Below, one piece after another: positions 13,588 through 22,395 of a DNA stretch of 37,004 nt. Source of the DNA: Sporanaerobium hydrogeniformans (lineage in GTDB: Bacteria > Bacillota > Clostridia > Lachnospirales > Cellulosilyticaceae); assembly GCF_002735925.1 (NCBI RefSeq), contig NZ_PEDL01000024.1, positions 1 through 37,004 on the forward strand, read 5' to 3'. Each line of letters opens with the position of its first letter. Within the stretch, counting starts at the first letter, position 1. The notes below the pieces were generated by a model. That model had not been told where the DNA came from. It made no database searches and saw nothing but the letters and a program-made list of their open reading frames with translations. A program made the position numbers and the translations under genes.

Positions 13588-14482
13588 TTATTTAAAATGT
13601 CTTTGTCTTACAATTTCATATACAAGCACACTAGCTGCTACTGAAGCATTTAAGGAAGTAACTTGTCCGTACATAGGTATACTTACAATATAATCACAGC
13701 TTTCTCGTACAAGCTTAGATACACCTTCTCCTTCACTACCTACCACAAGACCTAACGGACCTGTTAGATTTTCTTCATACATAACTTTACCACCCATATC
13801 TGCACATGCAATCCATAGACCTTTGTCTTTAAGCTCTTTGATTGTTTGAGCAATATTCGTTACTTTTGCTACCTTCATATATTCAATAGCACCTGCTGAA
13901 GCTTTAGCTACTGTTCCTGAAAGGCCTACTGCTCTTCTCTTAGGAATGATGATACCATGTACACCTGCATTATGAGCTGAACGCATTATTGCACCTAAAT
14001 TATGTGGATCTTGAATATTCTCTAGGATAAGAATAAACGGTGCCTCGCCTTTCTTGCTTGCTTCCTCTAAAATATCTTCTACTTCTACATAATCCTGTGC
14101 TGCACTATAGGCAATAACGCCCTGATGCTTTTCTCCTAATACACTCTCATCTAACTTGCTCTTTTCTACTTCTACAACAACAATCCCCTTCTCTTTAGCC
14201 TCTGCAATAATTTTAATAATAGAACCTTCTTTGTCACCTTTTTGAATGAATAGCTTATCAATACTGCGACCTGCTTTTAAGGCTTCGCTAACTGCATTTC
14301 TGCCATAAAGGATATTTTCATCTAGTTCTTTTGGAAGCTCATAGACAGTTTCTTTATAATGATTTACTCTTTCTTCTTTTCTCTTACTTGGAAAGCTGGT
14401 ATGGGTTTCCTTTTTTTTTATTTTTACTATTGTTTTTATTATTTTTTTTGCTATAGTTCATATTGCCCACTTCTTTGGCCAT
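13588..14482 (-). CDS. rlmB: 23S rRNA 2'-O-methyltransferase RlmB/TrmH family, with apparent frameshift
   Basis: RlmB methylates a guanosine ribose in 23S rRNA using S-adenosylmethionine. The SPOUT methylase domain is complete: I-L-E-N-I-Q-D-P-H-N-L-G-A-I-M-R-S-A, then V-V-G-S-E-G-E-G-V, then S-I-P-M-Y-G-Q-V-T-S-L-N-A-S-V-A. An N-terminal substrate-binding domain begins I-L-Y-G-R-N-A-V-S-E-A-L. That frame stays open up to 14457 but has no ATG, GTG or TTG before 13986. The natural start, ATG 14482 after AAGGAG, is in another frame and stops after 32 codons. A one-base shift in the A9 tract at 14411-14419 (or the A8 at 14442-14449) joins the two into about 297 residues. The shift may be a sequencing error, slippage, or a true mutation. 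Confidence 0.82.
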
Positions 14483-14483
14483 T

Positions 14484-16085
14484 TTATTTCTCCTTTTTAT
14501 TTAACATCTCATTTAATTCTTGTTTAGTAAGTGCTCCTACAACAAAGAGCATCATAAGATAAATACTCCCACCTACTGTTACACCTATTAATGTAAGTGT
14601 TGCATTTTGTAAGAGTGTTGCTTCTCCAATAGGATGACGTAACAAGCTATAAGCCCCAAAGGTTACTATACCCATTACTACACTTGAAAGAAGTGGTTTC
14701 ATTACCACTAGGTTCTTATTAAGTTGATAACCTGTATACTTTTTCATAGCAAAATACGTATAAATAGCAAAAATCATATAGGCTATAATAGTCGAAAGGG
14801 CGGCTCCTCCTACCTCTAAAGGTGAAGCTACCAAAACAACAACTAAAACAGCCTTTGTAAGACCTGCTAAAATAATCCCTATCACAGGCTGCCATACTTT
14901 GCCTACTCCTTGCAAAATCCCAATAAAAATCTGGGTAATAATCATAAAAGTTAAACCAATAGCTGATAGTGTTAAGAGAAGGGCACCACTTGGAGCATTG
15001 GCATAAATAAAGCGCATAATGGGCTTAGAGAGTACTGCTAGTCCTACAGATGCTGGAAGTGCTATTAAAATTGCAATACGTATGCCTAATTCTACCTTGG
15101 TCTGTATCTCTTTTTTGTCCTTCCTCGCCACTGCCTCTGCAATAGCGGGAATAAGTCCTGTTACAAGTGCCATTCCGAAGGTAAGAGGTAAGTTAATAAA
15201 GGTAGAAATTTTGCCTAACTGTCCAAAGCTTTGATTAGCCACTTCCACACTCATCCCCTTTTGAGTTAAAGTTTGAATAACAAAAGCTGAGTCTAAAAAA
15301 GTGATAACAGCCATACCTCCTGAACCAATAGCAATAGGAATAGCAAGTTCACATACTTTTTTAACCACTTCACTAAAGCTGAGCCGTACCTTAGAGCTGC
15401 TTTCTTGAATCTCTTTTTTAATAGAAGGCAACTGTTTTTTATAAACTCTCATGAGAAGAATAAGAGCTAAAGCACCACCTACCACTCCTCCAAAGGAAGC
15501 TCCCCCTGCTGCATGTCCCAAATGAGGAAAGAAGAAAAAAGCTAAGCTTAGCCCAACTACCACTCGTCCTGTGTTTTCTAATACTTGCGCAATAGCAATG
15601 GGTAGCATTTCTTGTCTACCTTGAAAATAACCTCTAAATACTCCTAATAGACATACAATGACTGGAATGAGCCCTAGCCCCCATAAAGAATAGATTGTTT
15701 CGGGTGCCCAGCCAAAGAACCGAAGCATCCAAGAGCTTCCTAAAAGAATAGTAGCTGTTAAGACCACCCCCATAACAGCCATAAACTTCAAGGTGTTCTT
15801 GAAAATATCTTGAGCTGCTTCATAGTCACCTAATACTCTTTTTTCTGCCACCATTTTAGCTAGAGTAGCAGGTACACCTGCTGTAGCAATCGTTGTAAGC
15901 AATGTATAAACAGGATAGGCTGACTGATAGTAGCCCATCCCTGTATCACCAATTAAATTCCCCAAAGGAATACGGAAGAAGGCACTTAATATTTTAGCAA
16001 TTAGACCTGCTAAGGACAAAATAAATGCACCCTTTACAAAAGTCTGTGTGACATTCTCTGCCCTCTTATCTTTTTGATTTGCCAC
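14484..16085 (-). CDS. MOP-superfamily flippase, SpoVB/MurJ/YtgP type
   Basis: 533 residues from GTG 16085 with GGAGG 7 nt upstream. It is an integral membrane protein with about 14 hydrophobic segments. The opening T-F-V-K-G-A-F-I-L-S-L-A-G-L-I-A-K-I-L-S-A-F-F-R-I-P-L is the signature of the polysaccharide biosynthesis/SpoVB branch of the MOP (MATE-like) superfamily. Members move lipid-linked oligosaccharides across the membrane; MurJ/YtgP flips lipid II, and SpoVB acts in spore cortex formation. Which of these applies cannot be told from sequence. It lies between mrnC (11 bp) and rlmB (1 bp) in the T-box-led operon, an unusual place for a flippase. Confidence 0.85.
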   Translation of the reverse strand: MANQKDKRAENVTQTFVKGAFILSLAGLIAKILSAFFRIPLGNLIGDTGMGYYQSAYPVYTLLTTIATAGVPATLAKMVAEKRVLGDYEAAQDIFKNTLKFMAVMGVVLTATILLGSSWMLRFFGWAPETIYSLWGLGLIPVIVCLLGVFRGYFQGRQEMLPIAIAQVLENTGRVVVGLSLAFFFFPHLGHAAGGASFGGVVGGALALILLMRVYKKQLPSIKKEIQESSSKVRLSFSEVVKKVCELAIPIAIGSGGMAVITFLDSAFVIQTLTQKGMSVEVANQSFGQLGKISTFINLPLTFGMALVTGLIPAIAEAVARKDKKEIQTKVELGIRIAILIALPASVGLAVLSKPIMRFIYANAPSGALLLTLSAIGLTFMIITQIFIGILQGVGKVWQPVIGIILAGLTKAVLVVVLVASPLEVGGAALSTIIAYMIFAIYTYFAMKKYTGYQLNKNLVVMKPLLSSVVMGIVTFGAYSLLRHPIGEATLLQNATLTLIGVTVGGSIYLMMLFVVGALTKQELNEMLNKKEK

Positions 16086-16096
16086 TTTACTTCCTC

Positions 16097-16531
16097 CTAT
16101 ACTTCATTACTTAGTCCCATTAAACCTAAATTAATCAGTTCATTGATTCTTTCAATTTCTCCTTTAATATAGAGGTAACCAATAAGAGCCTCTAAGCCAG
16201 TTGCATGTCGATACTGCGTCATATCAGCATTCTTAGGCACAGAAATGCTCTTTGCATTGCGTCCTCTTCTTAAAACATTAGTCTCTTCCTCTGTAAGCTG
16301 TTTTTCGATAGAATGATATATTTTAGCTTGCGTTTCTGCACGTACTAGCTCTCTGCTTGCCTTATGCATTTTATTAACAGGCGCATTCCCTTTATTTATT
16401 ACATACGTACGCACAAAAATCTCATAAACGCCATCCCCAATATAGGCTAGTGCCAAAGGAGAATACTCTGTTGCCTTATGATTAAGAATCTCCTTATTAC
16501 ACGCAAGTAGCGCTTGTATATTTTTATTCAT
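16097..16531 (-). CDS. mrnC: Mini-ribonuclease 3
   Basis: 144 residues from ATG 16531, 6 nt after AAGGAG; the ATG at 16546 lies upstream of that site and is rejected. The protein is an RNase III catalytic domain without the double-stranded RNA-binding domain: S-P-L-A-L-A-Y-I-G-D-G-V-Y-E-I-F-V-R with the catalytic D33, then R-G-R-N-A-K, then Y-R-H-A-T-G-L-E-A-L-I-G-Y-L-Y. Mini-III matures 23S rRNA in Gram-positive bacteria. The gene follows cysS by 14 bp, as in Bacillus, where cysE, cysS, mrnC and the RlmB-type gene are also neighbours. Confidence 0.92.
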   Translation of the reverse strand: MNKNIQALLACNKEILNHKATEYSPLALAYIGDGVYEIFVRTYVINKGNAPVNKMHKASRELVRAETQAKIYHSIEKQLTEEETNVLRRGRNAKSISVPKNADMTQYRHATGLEALIGYLYIKGEIERINELINLGLMGLSNEV

Positions 16532-16545
16532 AATAGTCTCCTTCA

Positions 16546-17964
16546 TTAAACACGCTTAAAACGTACACCTTCTCTTGTGTCCTCGATGATTACTTTGTTA
16601 TCACTTAAAAACTGGCGAATAGCATCTGCTTTAGCAAAATCTTTTTCTTTTTTTGCTGCTGCACGTGCTTTGATATACTCTTGAATCTCTTCATCTGATA
16701 GACTGTTTGTATCGCTACTCTTGTTATCATAAAGTATACCCAAAATTCCTGTTAACTCATCAAAAAGGCTGTAGACCTCCTGAATAAAAGCCTTTGAAGC
16801 CCCCTCTTTGGCATAGCTGTTCGCAAATTTTACAAGTTCAAAAATGATACTAATAGCATCTGCTGTATTAAAGTCTTCTGACATAGCTTCATGGAAACGT
16901 CCTTTAAAGTTTGGCAGTTCTTTAAGTAGCTCTTCTTCTCCTGTTGTAAGCTCTAAGCTTATGGCATGCTCTAAAGCAAATTCTAAAGTTGTTTTTGCAT
17001 TTTTAATACGCTCTAAGCTATTTTTAGCTGCCTCCATCAGTTCTGGGCTAAAGTTAAGTGGACTTCTATAATGCGCACTGAGCATAAAAAAGCGTACTGT
17101 ATCATACCCAAAAGCTTCTCCTACTTCACGTAAAGTTTTAAAATTCCCCAAAGACTTAGACATTTTTTTATTATCAATATTTAAAAAACTGTTATGCATC
17201 CAATAATCAGAAAAAGGTGCTCCATTTGCTCCTTCACTTTGAGCAATTTCATTTTCATGGTGCGGAAAAACAAGATCTTCCCCGCCTGCATGAATATCTA
17301 TTGTATCCCCTAAATATTTCTTTGCCATAGCTGAGCATTCAATGTGCCAGCCTGGTCTTCCCTGGCCCCATGGACTTTCCCAGTAAGGCTCTCCTTCCTT
17401 TTTAGGCTTCCAAAGTACGAAGTCCATTTGATTCTTCTTACTATCTGTTAACTTCACACGTTCACTACGTCCTGCTTCTAGCTCTTCTAATACTTTTTTA
17501 GAGAGTTTACCATATGCATTAAAGGCTGCTGTATCATAATAAACTGTGCCACCTACCTCATATGCAAAACCTTTTGCAATCAACTTTTCAATCATTGCAA
17601 TAATAGAGCTCATTTCCTCCGTTACTCTTGGATGATGGGTAGCACGTGATACATTAAGGTTATCTGCATCTTTTAAGGTTTCTTCAATGTAGTAATTTAC
17701 AATTTCGTCTGTTGTTTTACCTTCTTCATTAGCTTTTTTAATAATTTTATCATCTACATCAGTGAAATTTTGTACGTAGTTTACCTTATAGCCCACACTT
17801 TCAAAATAGCGGCGTACTGTGTCAAATACAATATAAGGTCTTGCATTCCCAATATGAATAAGATTATAAACCGTAGGACCACATACATACATGCGTACTT
17901 TGCCTTCCTCAATCGGTTTAAATTCCTCTTTTTGCTTTGTTAACGTGTTGTAAATCTTAATCAT
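16546..17964 (-). CDS. cysS: Cysteinyl-tRNA synthetase
   Basis: 472 residues from ATG 17964, which overlaps the cysE stop as ATGA and follows AGGAGAG. It charges tRNA-Cys with cysteine. The zinc ligand C28 is in [10 protein letters not shown], followed by the HIGH-type motif H-I-G-N at 37-40; the second zinc cysteine is in H-I-E-C-S-A-M-A and the histidine ligand in F-P-H-H-E-N-E. K-M-S-K-S is at 267-271. Length and motifs are normal for the family. Coupling to cysE links cysteine synthesis with its use, under the upstream T-box. Confidence 0.96.
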   Translation of the reverse strand: MIKIYNTLTKQKEEFKPIEEGKVRMYVCGPTVYNLIHIGNARPYIVFDTVRRYFESVGYKVNYVQNFTDVDDKIIKKANEEGKTTDEIVNYYIEETLKDADNLNVSRATHHPRVTEEMSSIIAMIEKLIAKGFAYEVGGTVYYDTAAFNAYGKLSKKVLEELEAGRSERVKLTDSKKNQMDFVLWKPKKEGEPYWESPWGQGRPGWHIECSAMAKKYLGDTIDIHAGGEDLVFPHHENEIAQSEGANGAPFSDYWMHNSFLNIDNKKMSKSLGNFKTLREVGEAFGYDTVRFFMLSAHYRSPLNFSPELMEAAKNSLERIKNAKTTLEFALEHAISLELTTGEEELLKELPNFKGRFHEAMSEDFNTADAISIIFELVKFANSYAKEGASKAFIQEVYSLFDELTGILGILYDNKSSDTNSLSDEEIQEYIKARAAAKKEKDFAKADAIRQFLSDNKVIIEDTREGVRFKRV

Positions 17965-18704
17965 TGGTTTTTTCTCTCCTCTTCTCTATACTCATTACAT
18001 ATTTTTTTATCCATACAGTCTTCATTGGTGCAATGATAAGCATGAGCCTTTTCTAAAGGTATACTTTTTTGTTTTTCTAAAAGAGCTAATTTTTCTTCTA
18101 GCGCTTCTAGCCTATTTTTAAGTCCACACATTTCCATCCGCGTAGGATCAGGCATCTTCACTTGGTCTAATTCACTACAAGGGTCTACTCTTTGTCCTTT
18201 CCGTTTAACCACTTTGCCCGGTATACCTACTACAGTACTATCTGTAGGTACTTCTTGAAGTACTACTGCATTAGCTGCTATTCTTGAATTATCACCAATT
18301 TTAAAAGGTCCTAGTACTTTTGCCCCTGTACTAATCATGACATTATTGCCAATAGTAGGATGTCTTTTGCCATGATCCTTACCGGTACCTCCTAAAGTTA
18401 CACCATGATAAATAGTCACATTATCACCTATTTCACAGGTTTCTCCAATCACTACACCCATGCCATGATCTATAAATAAACCTTTACCTATCACTGCTCC
18501 TGGGTGAATTTCTATCCCTGTTAATCCTCTTGCTAATTGTGAAATAAGTCGTGCTCCAAAAAAACGGTTTTTCTTATAAAGCCAATGACTCCATCTATGA
18601 AATAATAGTGCATAAAAACTTGGATATAAAAAAACTTCAGCACTGCATTTAATAGCAGGATCCCTTTCTTTAATAACGCGTATTTGCTCCTTTATATATC
18701 CCAT
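17961..18704 (-). CDS. cysE: Serine O-acetyltransferase
   Basis: 247 residues from ATG 18704, after AGGGGG. It makes O-acetylserine from serine and acetyl-CoA, the first step of cysteine synthesis. The N-terminal helices ([14 protein letters not shown]) are followed by left-handed beta-helix hexapeptide repeats with the active-site region [11 protein letters not shown] and [10 protein letters not shown]. After about residue 190 there is a coiled coil and then a tail with three or more cysteines ([13 protein letters not shown]), which the enzyme does not need and which could sense metal or redox state. It is the first gene of the operon and lies behind a cysteine T-box. Confidence 0.95.
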   Translation of the reverse strand: MGYIKEQIRVIKERDPAIKCSAEVFLYPSFYALLFHRWSHWLYKKNRFFGARLISQLARGLTGIEIHPGAVIGKGLFIDHGMGVVIGETCEIGDNVTIYHGVTLGGTGKDHGKRHPTIGNNVMISTGAKVLGPFKIGDNSRIAANAVVLQEVPTDSTVVGIPGKVVKRKGQRVDPCSELDQVKMPDPTRMEMCGLKNRLEALEEKLALLEKQKSIPLEKAHAYHCTNEDCMDKKICNEYREEERKNQ

Positions 18705-18733
18705 AAATATTCCCCCTTTTCTGCATACAAAAA

Positions 18734-18960
18734 AACTCTGCCTCTCTTATCAGAGGCAAAGTTACTCGCGGTTCCACTCTGGTTAAAATAAGCCTAAACT
18801 TACTTCATCTCTACGCTCTTTAACGGAAGCTATCCGTGATGCACTACTTTTTTTCGCACATCCAACTCCAGAATGCACTTCTTAATTAAATACTATAAGA
18901 CTCTCCCACCTTATAAGTCTTTCTCTGAAATAGCACTTAATAATACTCTTTCCTTCATTG
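18734..18960 (-). promoter_or_regulatory. T-box leader with cysteine (TGC) specifier
   Basis: On the minus strand the T-box sequence AGAGTGGAACCGCG lies at 18767-18780. It is followed by a terminator stem (AGAGGC/GCCTCT core, 18734-18763) and a run of T. Upstream, in the Stem I region, G-A-A-G-TGC-A places a cysteine codon at 18875-18877 at the expected specifier position, and G-G-A-G follows. Uncharged tRNA-Cys should pair with the specifier and the T-box bulge, form the antiterminator and switch on cysE, cysS and the genes behind them. The structure is a translation-independent riboswitch on the leader RNA. Confidence 0.92.
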
Positions 18961-19070
18961 TCTTTTATCCTAATTAGTTTATCCTTATTCTATTTAATTT
19001 ATTTCTTGTTCTTATTTTATTCATTATAGTATATGATTCATTTGACTCATTTGTCATTCCTACTTCATTT

Positions 19071-19099
19071 ATTATAATATACCCCTTTCTTAGTTGCAA
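19071..19099 (-). promoter_or_regulatory. Promoter of the cysE operon
   Basis: On the minus strand TTGCAA (19094-19099), a 17-bp spacer and TATAAT (19071-19076) form a strong sigma-A promoter. Transcription would begin near 19064, about 100 nt before the recognisable T-box part. A second TATAAT at 19024-19029 lacks a good -35 element. Confidence 0.75.
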
Positions 19100-19153
19100 G
19101 CACTGTCTCCTTTTATTCATTGTCTCTTACTCCCTTATTTGGTTTAAATTCTC

Positions 19154-19182
19154 TTGCAATACTAAAATAAGGGTGCTATAAA
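19154..19182 (+). promoter_or_regulatory. Promoter of the histidine phosphatase gene
   Basis: TTGCAA (19154-19159), 17 bp, TATAAA (19177-19182), then AAGGAGG before the ATG at 19219. It is divergent from the cysE promoter, 55 bp away. Confidence 0.7.
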
Positions 19183-19218
19183 TAATACTATCAACTTTTA
19201 CATATAAAGGAGGCTTCT

Positions 19219-19851
19219 ATGCACACAACTGTCTTACTAATCCGTCATGGTGAAACGGAGTGGAATTTACAAGGTAAAATTCAAGGCACTCAAAATATTC
19301 CTCTCTCTCATCAAGGTAAAGCTCAAGCTCAGCTTCTAGCTAAGCGTCTTCATGGTACTCTTGATTATGTGTATTCCAGCCCTTTAGAACGTGCTTTTCA
19401 AACAGCTCAAATTTTATGTACCTCTACTTCTCTGACCCCTTTACCTTTAGAAAATCTTAAAGAGGTAGATTTCGGAAGTTGGGAAGGTCTTAATTTTAAA
19501 GAAGTGGCTACTACTTATCCAGAAGCCTTTAATCTTTGGCGGACAGATGAGGTACTCGGTCCTCTTATAGATGGTGAAGGTAATCTTAAAAAAGCAAGCC
19601 TTCGTGCTACTTCTTGTGTTTTAGAAGTCGTTCAGAAACATCCAGGTAAGCATATTGCAATGGTGAGTCATGGAGGTCTTATTAAATGTGCTATTATGGG
19701 GTTACTTGATTTAAAAATGACTATGTATCATCATCTAGCTCTGGGCAATACCTGTATCACCACTTTCCAATTTGACGAAAGACTTCATCCTGTATTACTA
19801 GGTATAAATGATACCCATCACTTAAATACAGCTTCTCCTACAGCTGTCTAG
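19219..19851 (+). CDS. Histidine phosphatase family protein (phosphoglycerate mutase-like)
   Basis: 210 residues from ATG 19219, after AAGGAGG. The phosphate-binding motif L-I-R-H-G-E-T-E-W-N has R9 and the phospho-accepting H10; the second arginine is in Y-S-S-P-L-E-R-A-F-Q-T-A and the second histidine in M-V-S-H-G-G. Acidic E-V-D-F-G-S-W-E-G matches the CobC/GpmB-like branch. Members include 2,3-bisphosphoglycerate-related phosphatases, alpha-ribazole phosphatase and broad phosphatases; the natural substrate cannot be read from this sequence, and no cobalamin genes lie nearby. It is a single-gene unit with its own promoter, followed by glnS. Confidence 0.85.
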   Translation: MHTTVLLIRHGETEWNLQGKIQGTQNIPLSHQGKAQAQLLAKRLHGTLDYVYSSPLERAFQTAQILCTSTSLTPLPLENLKEVDFGSWEGLNFKEVATTYPEAFNLWRTDEVLGPLIDGEGNLKKASLRATSCVLEVVQKHPGKHIAMVSHGGLIKCAIMGLLDLKMTMYHHLALGNTCITTFQFDERLHPVLLGINDTHHLNTASPTAV

Positions 19852-20033
19852 TGGTTATCTTTTTTATTCAGACTATTATGTGACTTTTTTTAACTTTTAT
19901 TAAAGTATCCCTTTATTTTTCGTCATGATTAGATTAAAATATAATGATAGCATGGCTACAGGTACTATTCCTTTATAAATTTAACGTTAACAAATTCTTT
20001 TGAAATATATTTTAAGAAGTGAGGTAATGAAAT

Positions 20034-21692
20034 ATGTCAGCAGAAAATACTTCCTCAAACTTCATTAGAAACATTATTGTTTCTGATTTGGAGTCTGGAA
20101 AGCACAAAGAAATTATTACGCGTTTCCCTCCTGAACCTAATGGGTATTTGCATGTAGGACACGCTAAGTCTATTTTATTAAATTTTGGTTTAGCTGAAGA
20201 GTTTAATGGGAAAACAAACTTACGTTTTGATGATACGAATCCTGTTAAAGAAGATACAGAATATGTACAGTCTATTGAGGCTGATGTTAAATGGCTTGGT
20301 GTAACTTGGGACAAGGTACTTTTTGCCTCTGACTATTTTGATGAGATGTACAATTGTGCAGTAAAGCTTATCCAAAAAGGTAAGGCCTATGTCTGTGACT
20401 TAACACCAGATGAAATGAAAGAATACCGTGGTTCTCTGACAGAACCTGGTAAGCCCAGTCCCTATCGTGACCGTAGTGTATCTGAAAACCTAGATCTTTT
20501 CGAGCGCATGAAAAATGGTGAATTCAAAGATGGTGAAAAGGTGCTTCGTGCTAAAATCGATATGTCTTCACCTAATATGAATATGCGAGATCCTATTATC
20601 TATCGTATTGCTCATGCAGAGCATCACAATACAGGCAATAAATGGTGTATCTATCCTATGTACGATTTTGCTCATCCACTTGAAGATGCTATCGAAGGTA
20701 TCACTCATTCTATTTGTACATTGGAATTCGAAGCGCATCGTCCTCTTTATGACTGGGTAGTCGAAGAATGTGAAATGACTTGTAAACCTCGTCAAATTGA
20801 ATTTGCTCGTCTTAACATGACAAATACTGTCATGAGTAAAAGAAAACTTAAGCTTCTTGTAGACGAAGGTGTTGTAGACGGTTGGGATGATCCTCGTATG
20901 CCCACTATTGCTGGTCTTAGACGTCGTGGCTATACACCTGAAGCCATTCGTAATTTCTGTCGTGAAATCGGTGTAGCTAAGGCAGATTCTACAGTAGACA
21001 GTCAAATGCTAGACTACTTCCTTCGTGAAGATCTTCAACCTAAAGCCCCTCTTACTATGGCTGTTTTAAGACCTCTGAAGGTGGTAATTACCAACTACCC
21101 AGAAAATCAGACCGAGATGGTAGAAGTAGAAAACAATGCAAAAGATGAAAGTCAAGGCACACGTATGATACCTTTTTCACGTGAAATCTATATTGAACAA
21201 GAGGATTTCATGGAAGTACCTATCAAAAAATACTTCCGCCTCTTCCCTGGTAATGAAGTACGTTTAAAAGGAGCTTACTTTATCACTTGTACAGATGTCA
21301 TTAAAGATGAAGCTGGTCATGTCATAGAAGTGCATTGTACTTATGACCCTGAAACTAAAAGTGGTTCTGGCTTCACAGGACGTAAAGTTAAATCAACTAT
21401 TCATTGGGTAGATGCTGCTTCTGCTCTTCCTGCAGAGTTTAGACTCTTTGAACCACTCATACTTGATGATGCACCCGAAAATGAAGGGAAACACTTCTTA
21501 GAACAAATTAATCCAAATTCTCTTGAAATCTTACAAGGCTTTATAGAAAATGTAGCTTTCAAGTCTGCTAAACCTCTTGATAAATTCCAATTTGTAAGAA
21601 ATGGTTTCTTTACAGTAGATTCTAAATATACAACAGATGAAAAACTTGTATTTAATAGAATTGTGGCATTAAAAAGTTCTTTCAAATTATAA
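20034..21692 (+). CDS. glnS: Glutaminyl-tRNA synthetase
   Basis: 552 residues from ATG 20034; GAGGT lies 9 nt upstream. It is a class I synthetase that charges tRNA-Gln directly. The HIGH-type motif is H-V-G-H at 40-43 in [14 protein letters not shown], and the KMSKS-type motif is V-M-S-K-R at 266-270. F-P-P-E-P-N-G and C-T-L-E-F and the C-terminal beta-barrel anticodon domains are in normal order, with length like E. coli GlnRS. Many Gram-positive bacteria lack this enzyme and use the amidotransferase GatCAB, so its presence suggests an acquired gene as in some other clostridia. A TATAAT at 19940-19945 may be part of its promoter. Confidence 0.95.
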   Translation: MSAENTSSNFIRNIIVSDLESGKHKEIITRFPPEPNGYLHVGHAKSILLNFGLAEEFNGKTNLRFDDTNPVKEDTEYVQSIEADVKWLGVTWDKVLFASDYFDEMYNCAVKLIQKGKAYVCDLTPDEMKEYRGSLTEPGKPSPYRDRSVSENLDLFERMKNGEFKDGEKVLRAKIDMSSPNMNMRDPIIYRIAHAEHHNTGNKWCIYPMYDFAHPLEDAIEGITHSICTLEFEAHRPLYDWVVEECEMTCKPRQIEFARLNMTNTVMSKRKLKLLVDEGVVDGWDDPRMPTIAGLRRRGYTPEAIRNFCREIGVAKADSTVDSQMLDYFLREDLQPKAPLTMAVLRPLKVVITNYPENQTEMVEVENNAKDESQGTRMIPFSREIYIEQEDFMEVPIKKYFRLFPGNEVRLKGAYFITCTDVIKDEAGHVIEVHCTYDPETKSGSGFTGRKVKSTIHWVDAASALPAEFRLFEPLILDDAPENEGKHFLEQINPNSLEILQGFIENVAFKSAKPLDKFQFVRNGFFTVDSKYTTDEKLVFNRIVALKSSFKL

Positions 21693-21700
21693 AAATGAAT

Positions 21701-21731
21701 AAAGGGTATCTGAAAAATTCAGATACCCTTT
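21701..21731. terminator. Bidirectional terminator between glnS and the GNAT-like gene
   Basis: A 14-bp perfect stem (21701-21714 with 21718-21731) encloses a 3-nt loop; the arms begin AAAGGGTATC and end ATACCCTTT. It lies 9 bp after the glnS stop and 23 bp from the stop of the convergent gene, so it can serve both. Confidence 0.85.
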
Positions 21732-21753
21732 ACTCATTTAAAATTAAAAGAAC

Positions 21754-22233
21754 TCATCTTTTAGATCGAATCTCCCCCTTGGCTTTCTCGCTAGTCTCAT
21801 CCTTATTGAGTCCTTGCTCCAGCCTTTTTACAACATAGTGCCCATATTCCCCTTCATAAAAAGCATATTCTCTAGCAATAGCATAAAAAGCACTATTATA
21901 CCCATATTTATTGACACAGCTATCGTCTCTTTTTATCCCCAGTTTATCACATATGTGTGCAAGCTTTGGTGTTGTTACAAAAGGCAATATAACGTTATAA
22001 GTATTTTGCTTACTTAAGAATTCCAAAATACGTGTCGTGTAGCCTAGGTTTGTATAACCTTCCTCTACTATAATTTGTCTAATCATGAGGGTCCCATCTT
22101 CCTCCTCCTCATAAATAAGTCTTAAATTTTCATTTATTATAAGCCCTGTTAACTTAAGTAAAAGCTTGCTCCTAGTAGGTATTTCCCTCACTGCAAAGCC
22201 TGCATTTTGCAATAAACTCATTAAATTGTTCAT
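21754..22233 (-). CDS. GNAT-like protein of unknown function
   Basis: 159 residues from ATG 22233, after AGAGGGGG. The middle reads I-R-Q-I-I-V-E-E-G-Y-T-N-L-G-Y-T-T-R-I-L-E-F-L, which resembles motif A of GNAT acetyltransferases (V-x-x-x-y-R-x-x-G-x-g-x-x-L). It is followed by a beta strand, then T-T-P-K-L-A-H-I-C-D-K-L-G-I-K like the C-terminal N-x-x-M-x-x-L-C-x-k-l-G-F segment. The acetyl-CoA loop glycines are partly lost, so it may be a degenerate or non-catalytic member. It lies 162 bp behind the large AAA+ gene on the same strand and may belong with it. Confidence 0.5.
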   Translation of the reverse strand: MNNLMSLLQNAGFAVREIPTRSKLLLKLTGLIINENLRLIYEEEEDGTLMIRQIIVEEGYTNLGYTTRILEFLSKQNTYNVILPFVTTPKLAHICDKLGIKRDDSCVNKYGYNSAFYAIAREYAFYEGEYGHYVVKRLEQGLNKDETSEKAKGEIRSKR

Positions 22234-22395
22234 GTGTATCCCCCTCTTTTTCTCCTACCTATTTATTTCACTTCTATTTCAATAATTAGCATACCATCTT
22301 CAGTTTAAACCTACAATATTCCTTTGTTAACTACTCATTAAATAATACACTACTAACTCTCTATCGGGTTGTAGCTACCCCAGCTCTATTACTAT

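Noticed and set aside
20568-21005. Minus-strand ORF of 145 codons within glnS
   Set aside because: It is a shadow of the glnS frame, with no binding site and an unlikely composition.
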